Source: Metarhizobium sp964253915 (GTDB lineage: Bacteria; Pseudomonadota; Alphaproteobacteria; Rhizobiales; Rhizobiaceae). Taken from it: a stretch of DNA of 64,000 nt. Positions 16,247-24,815 of this stretch are shown here, in pieces. The notes beneath the pieces are model-generated. The model ran no database searches. It saw nothing but the letters and a program-made list of their open reading frames with translations, and was not told the DNA's origin. Every line of letters starts with the position of its first letter. Position 1 is the stretch's first letter. The translations under genes were made by a program, and so were the position numbers. The stretch covers positions 620,001 through 684,000 of the forward strand of contig NZ_CAXUSG020000002.1 in the NCBI RefSeq assembly GCF_964253915.1. Direction: 5' to 3'.

Positions 16247-17701
16247 CTATGCCCTCTTCAGCCCGCCGAAACAGGCATATTTCAGCTCCACATATTCCTC
16301 GATACCATATTTGGAGCCTTCGCGACCGAAACCGCTTTCCTTGATACCGCCGAAGGGGGCGAGTTCGGTGGAGATCAGGCCTTCGTTGATGCCGACCATG
16401 CCGAATTGCAGTTCTTCCAGCACATGCCAGATGCGGCTGACATCGCGCGCATAAAAATAGGCCATCAGACCATAACGCGTGTCGTTGGCGAGACGGATGA
16501 CCTCGGCCTCATCGGAAAAGCGGAAAACCGGAGCAATGGGGCCAAAAGCCTCCTCCCGGGCGAGGCGCATCGAGGCCTGCATGCCGCTCAACACCGTCGG
16601 CTGAACCCACGTGCCGCCGAGCGCATGGCGATCGCCGCCGGTCTCGATGCGGGCGCCCTGTCCGACGGCATCCCCGATCAGTTCCATGACTTTCGCCACG
16701 CCCTTCTCGTTGATCAGCGGTCCCTGTACGACATCGGGTGCTGCGCCGTCGCCGACTTTCAGGCGGGCGACTTCGGCGGTCAGCTTCGCCACGAAGGCGT
16801 CATGGATGCCGTCCTGCACGTAGATGCGGTTGGTGCAGACACAGGTCTGGCCGGAATTGCGGAATTTCGACGCAATCGCGCCGGCGACGGCAAGATCGAG
16901 GTCGGCATCATCGAAGACGATGAACGGCGCATTGCCGCCGAGCTCCAGCGAAAGCTTCTTCAGCGTATCGGCGCATTGCCGCATCAGGAGCTTGCCGACG
17001 GCGGTGGAGCCGGTAAACGAGAGCTTGCGGATGACCGGATGCTCGCAGAGCAGGCGGCCGATGCCGGCAGAATCCTTCGACGGCACGATGTTCAGCACGC
17101 CGGCCGGAATGCCGGCCTGCCGGGCAAGCTCGGCCATGGCGAGCGCCGTCAGCGGCGTTTCCTCGGACGGTTTGACGACCATGGTGCAGCCGGCAGCCAG
17201 CGCTGCGGCGGCCTTGCGGGTGATCATCGCCAGCGGAAAATTCCAGGGCGTGATGGCAGCGCAGACGCCGATCGGCTGTTTCAGCACCACAAAACGCCGG
17301 TCGCGGCCGGCGGAGGGGATGACGTCGCCATAGACGCGCTTGGCCTCTTCCGAAAACCAGTCGACGAAGGAGGCGCCGAACGCCACCTCGCCGCGCGCCT
17401 CATAGAGTGGTTTGCCCTGCTCGGCGGTAATGAGTTGGGCAAGGTCTTCCGTATGGGCGGTGATGAGATCGAACCAGGCGCGCAGCAATTTGGCGCGTTC
17501 CTTGGCCGGACGGTCGCGCCATTCCACCTGCGCTCGTTCGGCGGCGAGGATCGCGCGCTCGACGTCGCCGGCGGCGAGATCGGCAACGGCAGCCAGCACC
17601 TTCCCCGTCGCCGGATTACGGACATCGAAGGTCGCGCCGCTCTCCGCAGCGCTCCAGCCGCCGTCGATGAAGGCGCGGTCTTGCAACAACGCCAGCGTCA
17701 T
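16247..17701 (-). CDS. gabD: NAD(P)-dependent succinate-semialdehyde dehydrogenase
   Basis: The 484-residue aldehyde dehydrogenase has Asn154 (TPWNFP), catalytic Glu253 (LELGGNAPF) and Cys287 (NSGQTCVCTNR); the CVC arrangement at the active site and the sequence throughout (GVCAAITPWNFPLAMITRK) are typical of GabD. It oxidises succinate semialdehyde to succinate, and in this family also glutarate semialdehyde. Its ATG overlaps the gabT stop by 4 bases, so the pair is coupled, completing the GABA shunt downstream of the HyuAB hydrolase. Confidence 0.93.
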   Translation of the reverse strand: MTLALLQDRAFIDGGWSAAESGATFDVRNPATGKVLAAVADLAAGDVERAILAAERAQVEWRDRPAKERAKLLRAWFDLITAHTEDLAQLITAEQGKPLYEARGEVAFGASFVDWFSEEAKRVYGDVIPSAGRDRRFVVLKQPIGVCAAITPWNFPLAMITRKAAAALAAGCTMVVKPSEETPLTALAMAELARQAGIPAGVLNIVPSKDSAGIGRLLCEHPVIRKLSFTGSTAVGKLLMRQCADTLKKLSLELGGNAPFIVFDDADLDLAVAGAIASKFRNSGQTCVCTNRIYVQDGIHDAFVAKLTAEVARLKVGDGAAPDVVQGPLINEKGVAKVMELIGDAVGQGARIETGGDRHALGGTWVQPTVLSGMQASMRLAREEAFGPIAPVFRFSDEAEVIRLANDTRYGLMAYFYARDVSRIWHVLEELQFGMVGINEGLISTELAPFGGIKESGFGREGSKYGIEEYVELKYACFGGLKRA

Positions 17702-19002
17702 TGTCCGCTCTCCAGCTTTTCCAATGCCGCCCGCACGCTATCCTTCAGCACGGCGATGCCTTCGTCGAGGTGTGCGAAGGGAATGGTCAGCGGCGTCAGC
17801 ACGCGCACGACATTGCCATGCACGCCGCAGGAGAGCAGCAGCAGGCCTTTTTCGGCGGCAGTGTGGGTAATCGCCTTCACCAGTTCCGGCCAGGGCTGGC
17901 GCGTCTCGCGGTCGCGCACGAACTCGATCGCCACCATGGCGCCGAGGCCGCGCACCTCGCCGATGCAGGCGAATTCGTTGCCTTCCTGCCATTCCTTGAA
18001 GACCTCCGTCAGGCGGCGGCCGACTTCATTGGCGCGGTCGATCAGTTTTTCCTCCTCGATGACGTCGAGGACTGCGAGCGAGGCGGCGCAGGAGAGCGGA
18101 TTGCCGGCGAAGGTGGAGCCGACCCCGCCCATCGGGATCTTGTCCATGATATCGGCGCGGCCGGTGACGGCGGCGATCGGGAAGCCGCCGCCGAGGCCCT
18201 TGGCCATGGCGACAAGATCAGCGGCAACGCCGGCATGTTCCATCGCGAACATTTTCCCGGTGCGGGCAAAACCGGTCTGGATCTCGTCGGCGATCAGCAG
18301 AATGCCGTGTTTGTCGCAGATCTCGCGCAGCGTGCGCAGGAAGGTGACGGGCGCCGGGTAGAAACCGCCCTCGCCCTGCACCGGCTCGACGAAGATGCCG
18401 GCGACGCGGGTGGGGTCAACCTCGGAGCGGAAGAAGCGGTCGAGCGCGGTCAGCGATTCCTGTTCGGATATGCCGTGATAGGGGATCGGAAACGGCAGGT
18501 GGAAAACATCGGGCACCAGTGGGCCGAAGCCGGCCTTGTAGGGCGTGGTCTTGCCGGTCAGCGTCATCGCCATCAGCGTGCGGCCGTGGAAACCGCCGGA
18601 AAAGGCAACGAAGGCCGAGCGGCCGGTCGCGGCGCGGGCGATTTTTGCCGCGTTCTCGATGGCTTCCGCGCCGGTGGAAACGAGGAAGGTCTTTTTCGGG
18701 AAATCGCCCGGCACCAGGTCGTTCAGCTTCTCGCAGACGGCGACATAGTCGATATAGGGTGTCGTCTGGAACGAGGTGTGGGTGACTTTTTCGAGCTGGT
18801 CGCGCACACGTTCGAGCACCTTGGGGTGGCGGTGGCCGGTGTTGTTGACGGCGATGCCGGCAGCGAAGTCGATGTAGCGCTTGCCCTCGACGTCCCACAA
18901 TTCGGCATTTTCCGCCTTTTCGATGTAGACGTCGAGATGTTTCGACAGGCCGGCAGGTATGGCGGCGCTACGCCGCGCCGCGAAGGCAGCGTTGGTGGAC
19001 AT
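17698..19002 (-). CDS. gabT: 4-aminobutyrate (omega-amino acid) aminotransferase
   Basis: The 434-residue class III aminotransferase has STGAEAIENAAKIARAATGR, Asp239 in LLIADEIQTGFARTG and the PLP Lys268 in MAKGLGGGFP. The sequence matches bacterial GabT, which transfers the amino group of GABA, and often 5-aminovalerate, to 2-oxoglutarate. In this operon it would take the omega-amino acid released by lactam opening. GGGAGAG precedes the start. A hairpin (19061-19085) separates it from the genes upstream, so its expression may be adjusted separately. Confidence 0.93.
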   Translation of the reverse strand: MSTNAAFAARRSAAIPAGLSKHLDVYIEKAENAELWDVEGKRYIDFAAGIAVNNTGHRHPKVLERVRDQLEKVTHTSFQTTPYIDYVAVCEKLNDLVPGDFPKKTFLVSTGAEAIENAAKIARAATGRSAFVAFSGGFHGRTLMAMTLTGKTTPYKAGFGPLVPDVFHLPFPIPYHGISEQESLTALDRFFRSEVDPTRVAGIFVEPVQGEGGFYPAPVTFLRTLREICDKHGILLIADEIQTGFARTGKMFAMEHAGVAADLVAMAKGLGGGFPIAAVTGRADIMDKIPMGGVGSTFAGNPLSCAASLAVLDVIEEEKLIDRANEVGRRLTEVFKEWQEGNEFACIGEVRGLGAMVAIEFVRDRETRQPWPELVKAITHTAAEKGLLLLSCGVHGNVVRVLTPLTIPFAHLDEGIAVLKDSVRAALEKLESGQ

Positions 19003-19060
19003 GGGGCTCTCCCTTGATATGGTTTGTGGCGCGGCGAGGTCGCGGCGCGTGTTATCGGCC

Positions 19061-19085
19061 GACCCCGCCCTCGAAGGGCGGGGTC
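19061..19085 (-). terminator. Intra-operon hairpin between the HyuB side and gabT
   Basis: GACCCCGCCCT (19061-19071) and AGGGCGGGGTC (19075-19085) form a perfect 11-bp stem with a CGA loop in the 96-base gap before gabT. No U-tract follows on the minus strand. It may attenuate or stabilise the transcript segments. Confidence 0.6.
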
Positions 19086-19098
19086 GAAACCCTGACCG

Positions 19099-19290
19099 TC
19101 AGACGGCTGCCTTTGCGTGGCGGGCGTCGCGGGCAATCTTCCAGTCGACGCATTCTTCTGAGCAGTAGATCTGCCCCTCATGCGTCTTCTTGCGGGCGGC
19201 ATCCTCGGCGGACGCCTCGTAGATCAGCACGCCGCAATTGGCGCATTTGGTGTAGCTTTCGATGTAAAGCCCGTTCAGCGAAAACTTCAT
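19099..19290 (-). CDS. Small cysteine-rich (putative zinc-ribbon) protein linked to HyuB
   Basis: This 63-residue protein starts at the ATG at 19290, 4 bases after the hyuB stop. It has two cysteine pairs, CANC (residues 17-20) and CSEEC (43-47), spaced as in a zinc knuckle or ribbon, and a charged lysine-arginine-rich tail. I do not recognise a named family. Tight coupling to hyuB suggests a small accessory subunit or maturation factor. Acetone and acetophenone carboxylases, distant relatives of HyuAB, have extra small subunits, which makes a third hydrolase subunit worth testing; this is inference. The long open frame overlapping its 5' side inside hyuB is not used. Confidence 0.75.
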   Translation of the reverse strand: MKFSLNGLYIESYTKCANCGVLIYEASAEDAARKKTHEGQIYCSEECVDWKIARDARHAKAAV

Positions 19291-19294
19291 GGTC

Positions 19295-20992
19295 TCAGGC
19301 CTCCTGATAGCCGTAGTGTTTCTGGGCGGCCGCCTTGGAGACGTAGCCTTCGCGCACATCCTCCGCGACCGCGGCCGGATCGCGTTTTGCCGGATCGCCG
19401 TAGCCGCCACCGCCCGGGGTGACGAGCCGCACGCGGTCGCCGCGGCGGATCGAAACGTTGGAGTAGCGGCTGGTCGAGGCCTTGCCATAGGCTTCGCGCA
19501 TCGTCTGCCAGTCGTCGCGGCCGTTCTTCATGACCAGGGTCGCACCGACGCCGCCTTCCGTGCCGCCGTTGAGGCCCCAGGGGGCGAGCAGATGGCGGTC
19601 GGTCATCTGCGAGCAGATGATCTCGTCGTTGAGGCACAACATCTGCTTGGAATAGCCAACCCCGCCGCGATACTCGCCGGCACCACCGGCATCGACGTTG
19701 AAGGCGAGGCTTTCGATGCGCCAGGGGAAGCGCGTCTCGTAGACTTCGACCGGCGTGATGCGGCAATTGCCGTTGATGGAATCCACGCCGTCATTGCCGT
19801 CCGCAAAGGCGCGGCCGCCCCAGCCGACCGCTTCGAGGTCGTAGCAGGCGAAGAACTCCTTCGTGTCAGCATCGACGCCGCCGAAGACGAAGTTGCAATG
19901 GGTCGCGCCTTCAGCCGCCATGACGCGGTTCGGAATGGCCGGCGCCATGGCGCCGAGGATGGTGCCGACGATGCGCGGATGCGTCTCGGTGTTGCCACCG
20001 ACTTCCGGTGCCGGGAAATCGACGTTGAGGATGGTGCCGGGCGGCGCCATCACGCGGATCGGCCGGAAGCAGCCGGAATTGCGCGGGATGGTCGGGTCCG
20101 TCATGTGCAGCACGGCATTATAGGCGGCCGAGGTGGCGACGCCGAGCGTCGCATTGATCGGGCCGGAAGCCTGCGGCGAGGAGCCGTGATAGTCGACGAT
20201 GATCTCGCCGCCGCGCTTGTGCACCTCGACGGCGACCGTATAGGTGCGGTCGGCGTCGATGCCGTCGCTTTCGATCTTGTCGGAGAAGGCATAGATGCCG
20301 TCAGGGATCGCCTCCAGTTCAGCGCGCATGCGGCGTTCCGAATAGAGCAGCAGGTCGTTGACGGTCTCCTTGATCTTCTCCTTGCCGTATTTCTTGTAGA
20401 TCTGCGTCATCTGCTTTTCGCCGAGATCGACGGCGGCGATGAGGGCGCGCAGGTCGCCGTAGTTGACGCGCGGCGTGCGCACATTGGCGAGAAGCAGCTT
20501 CCAGACCTCGATATTGTCCTTGCCGCGCTTCTTGATCTTCACCGGCGGGATGCGTAGGCCTTCCTGGAAGATTTCCGTCGCCTCGCCGCAGAAGCCGCCA
20601 GGCGCCATGCCGCCGACTTCGGCGATATGGCCGATGGCCACCGCAAACCCCATGATCTCGCCGTCGACGAAGATCGGCTTGAAGAAGGTGTGCTCCGGCG
20701 TGTGCAGACCGCCGCGATAGGGGTCGTTGTGGAGGATGACGTCGCCTTCCTCGATTTCACCAATCGGGATTTCCTTGAGGCACGACTTGACGAGCAGCGG
20801 CATGCCGCCGATCTGCGCCGGGCAATAGTCCGCGACGGCAATCATGTCGCCGTTCATGTCCGCGAGGCCGCAGGTAAAATCCAGCGCCTCGTTGAAGATC
20901 GTCGAATAGGACGTCTTCATCAGCACGATCCCCATCTCCTTGCAGAGAGAGACCATGCTGGATTCCAGGATGTTCATCGTAACGAAGTCCAT
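19295..20992 (-). CDS. hyuB: ATP-dependent hydantoinase/lactamase subunit B (HyuB/oxoprolinase family)
   Basis: The 565-residue protein belongs to the hydantoinase B/5-oxoprolinase family: YSTIFNEALDFTCGLAD near the start, the block HNDPYRGGLHTPEHTFF, IGHIAEVGGMAPGGF, and the glycine-rich end GDRVRLVTPGGGGYGDP. Together with HyuA it hydrolyses an amide bond in a ring (hydantoin, 5-oxoproline, lactam) using ATP. It lies 11 bases downstream of hyuA and 4 bases upstream of the small cysteine protein. Substrate specificity cannot be read from the sequence, but GabT/GabD in the same operon point to a lactam or N-alkyl lactam. Confidence 0.92.
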   Translation of the reverse strand: MDFVTMNILESSMVSLCKEMGIVLMKTSYSTIFNEALDFTCGLADMNGDMIAVADYCPAQIGGMPLLVKSCLKEIPIGEIEEGDVILHNDPYRGGLHTPEHTFFKPIFVDGEIMGFAVAIGHIAEVGGMAPGGFCGEATEIFQEGLRIPPVKIKKRGKDNIEVWKLLLANVRTPRVNYGDLRALIAAVDLGEKQMTQIYKKYGKEKIKETVNDLLLYSERRMRAELEAIPDGIYAFSDKIESDGIDADRTYTVAVEVHKRGGEIIVDYHGSSPQASGPINATLGVATSAAYNAVLHMTDPTIPRNSGCFRPIRVMAPPGTILNVDFPAPEVGGNTETHPRIVGTILGAMAPAIPNRVMAAEGATHCNFVFGGVDADTKEFFACYDLEAVGWGGRAFADGNDGVDSINGNCRITPVEVYETRFPWRIESLAFNVDAGGAGEYRGGVGYSKQMLCLNDEIICSQMTDRHLLAPWGLNGGTEGGVGATLVMKNGRDDWQTMREAYGKASTSRYSNVSIRRGDRVRLVTPGGGGYGDPAKRDPAAVAEDVREGYVSKAAAQKHYGYQEA

Positions 20993-21003
20993 GATGGTAC
21001 TCC

Positions 21004-23034
21004 TCAGGCCGAAATGATCAGGTTGCCGAGCCGGTCGACGCGGAGCGTCTGTTTCGGCTGCAGAATGGTGACGGAAGCGTTTTCCTCGACAATCGCCGGG
21101 CCGGCGATGGTCTGGCCCTGCTTGAAGGTGGCGCGGTCGTAGGTCTTCACCTCGTGCCAGCCGTCCTCGTAGCGCACCTTGCGGCTGCCGGAAGCTGCCG
21201 GGGTGCCTTCGCCCTTTTCCAGTTCCCGCATCTGCGGCTTTTCGGAAACGGCAACGGCGACCACCTTGAGATTGACCGTCTCGATGGTTTCTCCGGGGAT
21301 GGAGAAGCCGAAGCGGTTCTGGTGCTCCTCGTGGAACCGCTCCCAGAGGTCGGCAATCGTCTCCTCGGTGAACTGGTTGGCCGGAAAGCTCAATTCCAGT
21401 TCGTGGTTCTGGCCGAAATAACGGGCTTCGATGGAACGGTAGATCTCCACCTTCTGCTTGTAGCCCTGGGAGACCAGCTCGGCGATGGCGCCGTCCACCA
21501 GCTCGGTCATCGCGGCGGTCGCGCGGGCACCGTCGAAATATTTCGAGATCTGTTGCACGGTGCGATGCCGGTCCACGCGGGCATCGGTCATGATGAAGCC
21601 GAAGGCGGAGAACTGGCCGGGATAGTTCGGCACGATACCCTGCGGAATGCCGGAGATGTCCATCAGATCGCAGATATGCACCGGACCCGCCCCGCCGGAA
21701 GCGACCAGCGAGAAGTCACGCGGATCGAGACCGCGCTGCAGCAGGACGGCGCGCAGCGCGCCGAGCATGTTGTTGTTGGCGATCTGCACCATGGCGAAAG
21801 CCGCCGCATCGACATCGAGGCCGAGCTGGTCGGCGATCTTCTTGACCGCGCGATGCGCCGCCTCGGCATCGAGCTTCATCTTGCCGCCGAGGAAGTAGTC
21901 GGGATTGATGCGGCCGAGCACGACGTTCGCGTCGGTCACGGTGGCATTCTCGCCGCCGCGGCCGTAGCAGGCCGGGCCAGGTGCCGCACCGGCCGATTGC
22001 GGCCCCATGCGCAGCATGCCGCCCTTGTCGATCCAGGCAATCGAGCCGCCGCCGGCGCCGATGGTGTGGATGTCAATCATCGGGATCTGGATCGGCAGGC
22101 CCCATTCGATCTCGAAGCTGGTCGTGACATGTTCCATGCCGTCGACGACGGTCGAGCAATCGGTCGAGGTGCCGCCCATGTCGAAGGTGACGAGGTTCTT
22201 GATGCCGGTCAGTTCGGAGAGCACGCGGGTGGCGACGACGGCACCCGTCGGGCCGGAGAGCGTCATCTGCACGGGGGCTTCTGCCGCACCCTTCAGGGTC
22301 GATTCACCGCCATTCGACTTGATGACGCCGATCTTGTCGCCGATGCCGATGCCGTCGAGGCGCTTCTGCATGCGGTGGAAGTTGTCGGAGACGATGGGCT
22401 TAAGGTAAGCGTCGGCAATCGTTGTGGAAGCGCGGTCATATTCCTTCCACTTCGGCAGCACGTCATAAGAAATCGAGATCGGCATGCCCGGCAGTTCTTC
22501 GGCGAGAATGTCGCGGATGCGCTGCTCGTGGCTGGGGTCGATATAGGAAAACAGGGTGCAGATGGCGATGGCTTCGATGGTACCGTCAGCCTTGATCGTT
22601 GCCGCCAGCGCGCGCACCGCAGCTTCGTCGAGCGGCGTCACTTCCTCACCCTTGGCGCTGAAACGGCCGCCGATTTCATAGGTGTCGGCGCGCTTCATCA
22701 GCGGCTTGGTCTTGATCCAGGTGATGTCGTAATGGCTGCGGCGGTCGCCGCGCTGGATGAAGGGAACGTCGCGAAAGCCAGTGGTGGTGACATAGGCGAC
22801 CTTTGCGCCGCGGCGCGTCAAAAGCGCGTTGGTGGCGATCGTCGTGCCGAGGCGGATCTTGTCGACGCCGGCGACGTCTTCCACTTGGCCGAGGCCCTGG
22901 AGCACGCCCTCGATCGGTTCGGAAGGCGTCGTCAGGTTCTTCCAGTTTTCGATTACGCCCGTCGCCGCATCGTAGGAGACGAAGTCGGTAAACGTCCCCC
23001 CGATGTCGATGCCGATGATTTTGTTGTCAGGCAT
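21004..23034 (-). CDS. hyuA: ATP-dependent hydantoinase/lactamase subunit A (HyuA/oxoprolinase family)
   Basis: The 676-residue protein begins with the phosphate-binding fold GIDIGGTFTDF (residues 8-18), continues with GTTIATNALLTRRGAKVAY and the GGTSTDCSTV and GAGGGSIAW motifs of the HyuA/oxoprolinase ATPase half. It phosphorylates the ring amide so HyuB can hydrolyse it. The ATG at 23034 is preferred because GAGGG precedes it; an in-frame ATG 21 codons upstream lacks one. It sits 25 bases after the GntR/FCD regulator gene. Homologues include 5-oxoprolinase, N-methylhydantoinase and the OplBA caprolactamase of pseudomonads. Confidence 0.92.
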   Translation of the reverse strand: MPDNKIIGIDIGGTFTDFVSYDAATGVIENWKNLTTPSEPIEGVLQGLGQVEDVAGVDKIRLGTTIATNALLTRRGAKVAYVTTTGFRDVPFIQRGDRRSHYDITWIKTKPLMKRADTYEIGGRFSAKGEEVTPLDEAAVRALAATIKADGTIEAIAICTLFSYIDPSHEQRIRDILAEELPGMPISISYDVLPKWKEYDRASTTIADAYLKPIVSDNFHRMQKRLDGIGIGDKIGVIKSNGGESTLKGAAEAPVQMTLSGPTGAVVATRVLSELTGIKNLVTFDMGGTSTDCSTVVDGMEHVTTSFEIEWGLPIQIPMIDIHTIGAGGGSIAWIDKGGMLRMGPQSAGAAPGPACYGRGGENATVTDANVVLGRINPDYFLGGKMKLDAEAAHRAVKKIADQLGLDVDAAAFAMVQIANNNMLGALRAVLLQRGLDPRDFSLVASGGAGPVHICDLMDISGIPQGIVPNYPGQFSAFGFIMTDARVDRHRTVQQISKYFDGARATAAMTELVDGAIAELVSQGYKQKVEIYRSIEARYFGQNHELELSFPANQFTEETIADLWERFHEEHQNRFGFSIPGETIETVNLKVVAVAVSEKPQMRELEKGEGTPAASGSRKVRYEDGWHEVKTYDRATFKQGQTIAGPAIVEENASVTILQPKQTLRVDRLGNLIISA

Positions 23035-23059
23035 TGTTCCCTCTTTTCTCATGGATGGA

Positions 23060-23764
23060 TCAGGACGAACGGGATTTGTCCCGCTCATAAGCTTCAAGCA
23101 GATGGCGCCAGGAATCGCGGATGTGATCGCGAACGGCGTCCATCGCCTTTTCGGAATTGCGGCTGCGCAGCGCCTCGACGACCGGCCAGTGATCGACCGC
23201 CGCCGCCATCTGGCTCTCGAACTGCCGTTCGGCGATGGTGATCAGCATCTGCACTTCGGCCTGGATGTTGGTGAAGGCGTGCAGCGTCTGGCGGTTTTTC
23301 GAGAGCTTGCAGATCTCGAGGTGGAAGGCGAGGTCGTTTTCGACCAGCGCAATCTCGTCATTGGCATTGGCAGCCGCGATCATGGCGTCGACGAAGCCGG
23401 CGATGCGGTCGACATCGGCGTCCGTCATCTGCGGCAGCGCCTGTTCGACGGCGAAGCGCTCGACGACGACGCGGAAGGAGAAGATCTCGTCGATATCGTT
23501 GCGCAGGAAGGTGCGCACGAACGTCCCCTTGCGCGGCACGGCGACGAGCAGACCACGCTCTTCCAGCCGCCGGATCGCCTCGCGGATGGGATTGCGGCTG
23601 ATTCCGAGCTGGCGGGCAAGCTCTGCCTCGTTGATACGCTGGCCGGGCTGAAGACGACCGAAGATCAGTTCACGCACGAGAAAGGTCGAAACCTGGTCGG
23701 AAAGCATACGGTTGTCGATGATGCCGACGGGTTCTTCCGTATTGAAGAGGAGGCTATTAGCCAT
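23060..23764 (-). CDS. GntR-family regulator of the FCD/FadR type
   Basis: The 234-residue regulator has a winged helix (INEAELARQLGISRNPIREA, then LEERGLLVAVPRKGTFV) and a carboxy-terminal FCD domain with candidate metal-binding acid and histidines (NDLAFHLEI and VRDHIRDS). It probably senses the lactam or an omega-amino acid and controls the operon in which it lies, between the importer and hydrolase genes. It overlaps livM by 8 bases. A T-x-GT-N2-AC-x-A palindrome at 27838-27849 in the divergent promoter region fits the FadR-subfamily operator consensus. Confidence 0.92.
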   Translation of the reverse strand: MANSLLFNTEEPVGIIDNRMLSDQVSTFLVRELIFGRLQPGQRINEAELARQLGISRNPIREAIRRLEERGLLVAVPRKGTFVRTFLRNDIDEIFSFRVVVERFAVEQALPQMTDADVDRIAGFVDAMIAAANANDEIALVENDLAFHLEICKLSKNRQTLHAFTNIQAEVQMLITIAERQFESQMAAAVDHWPVVEALRSRNSEKAMDAVRDHIRDSWRHLLEAYERDKSRSS

Positions 23765-24815
23765 TGATGAGACCTTTCTCGCGTTTTTCCTGCCCCGGCA
23801 GGGTGATTTCCCGCCCTGCCATGATTCCGTCTTTGCGGAAGACCAGTATCAACAGCATAAAGGCCGCGATGATAAGCTCCTGCGTGCCCGCCGGCAGCGC
23901 CCATTCCGTCCCGCCGATGGAAACACCCGCCTCGAGCCGGCGAAAGATATCGACCATGGCGGTGATGACGACGACACCGGTGACCGCACCGGCCAGGCTG
24001 CCCATGCCGCCGACGATAAGCATGGCGAGCGCGAGGAACGTAAAACTCAGGAAGAAGCTGTTGATCGACACCGTGCCGAGGTAATGCGCCTGCAGCACGC
24101 CGCCGAGGCCGACCACAAAACCCGACAGCGTGAAAGCGATCAGCCGCGACCAGTAGAGCGAGATGCCGGAGGCGGCGGCTGCGACCTCGTCCTCCCGCGT
24201 CGCCCGGATGGCAAGCCCGAATGCCGAGGTCTGGTAGAGCCAGGCGACGACGATGGCGAAGATGGCACAGCCAAGCGCCAGCCAGCCCGAAACATAGGTC
24301 GGCAGGCCGACGATGGACGCCGTGCCCATCGTCACGCTGTCCCAGTTGGAATAGACGACGTTGAGGATGAACAGCACGGCGAGCGTCGAGATCGAGGCGG
24401 CAAGGCCGGTGAGCCGCATGATGACAAGGCCGGTGAGGAAGGCCGCAGCGCCGGCCAGCAGCACCGAGACGATGGCGGACGGCAGAAGCGGAATGCTCTG
24501 GTCGCGCAGGAAGGGCGGCAGGCCGGACATGGTGATCGGCTTCAACATCTCGCAGCAGGTCTGCCAGGCCGACGCATAGGCAGCGATCGCCATGAAGGTG
24601 GCATGACCGAAGGAGATGATGCCGGAATTGCCGACGAAGATGTAAAGCCCGACGACGATGACGACGCTGATCAGCATCTCGACGACGGTGCGTTGCACCG
24701 AGAGGCCGCCGAACTGGCCGGAGACGAGCACGATGAGCGTCAGCGGCACGACGAGGGCGAGAACCGGGAACCAGAAACGACGGATCGCGGCGAAGGACAG
24801 GGTGTCGCTCTTCAT
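23757..24815 (-). CDS. Branched-chain-type ABC transporter permease (LivM family)
   Basis: The 352-residue protein has about ten membrane segments and the LivM core GISLYWSRLIAFTLSGFVVGLGG and LGTVSINSFFLSFTFLALAMLIVGGMG (coupling and conserved Gly-rich regions). With LivH it forms the membrane channel for the 26587-27783 binding protein. ATG at 24815 overlaps the livH stop by 1 base (TAATG). Although this family is named for leucine, isoleucine and valine, many members import other amides, amino acids or urea; a lactam or amino acid is likely here. Confidence 0.93.
   Translation of the reverse strand: MKSDTLSFAAIRRFWFPVLALVVPLTLIVLVSGQFGGLSVQRTVVEMLISVVIVVGLYIFVGNSGIISFGHATFMAIAAYASAWQTCCEMLKPITMSGLPPFLRDQSIPLLPSAIVSVLLAGAAAFLTGLVIMRLTGLAASISTLAVLFILNVVYSNWDSVTMGTASIVGLPTYVSGWLALGCAIFAIVVAWLYQTSAFGLAIRATREDEVAAAASGISLYWSRLIAFTLSGFVVGLGGVLQAHYLGTVSINSFFLSFTFLALAMLIVGGMGSLAGAVTGVVVITAMVDIFRRLEAGVSIGGTEWALPAGTQELIIAAFMLLILVFRKDGIMAGREITLPGQEKREKGLING

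Noticed and set aside
15803..18361. An 852-codon plus-strand open frame opposite gabD/gabT
   Set aside because: It runs antisense to well-supported GabD, GabT and SDR genes and its composition is the low-complexity Arg/Ala/Asp pattern of a GC-rich antisense frame. No family motifs.
21154..23241. A 695-codon plus-strand open frame opposite hyuA
   Set aside because: Antisense to a clear HyuA protein; long open frames on the opposite strand are expected at this GC content and codon bias.
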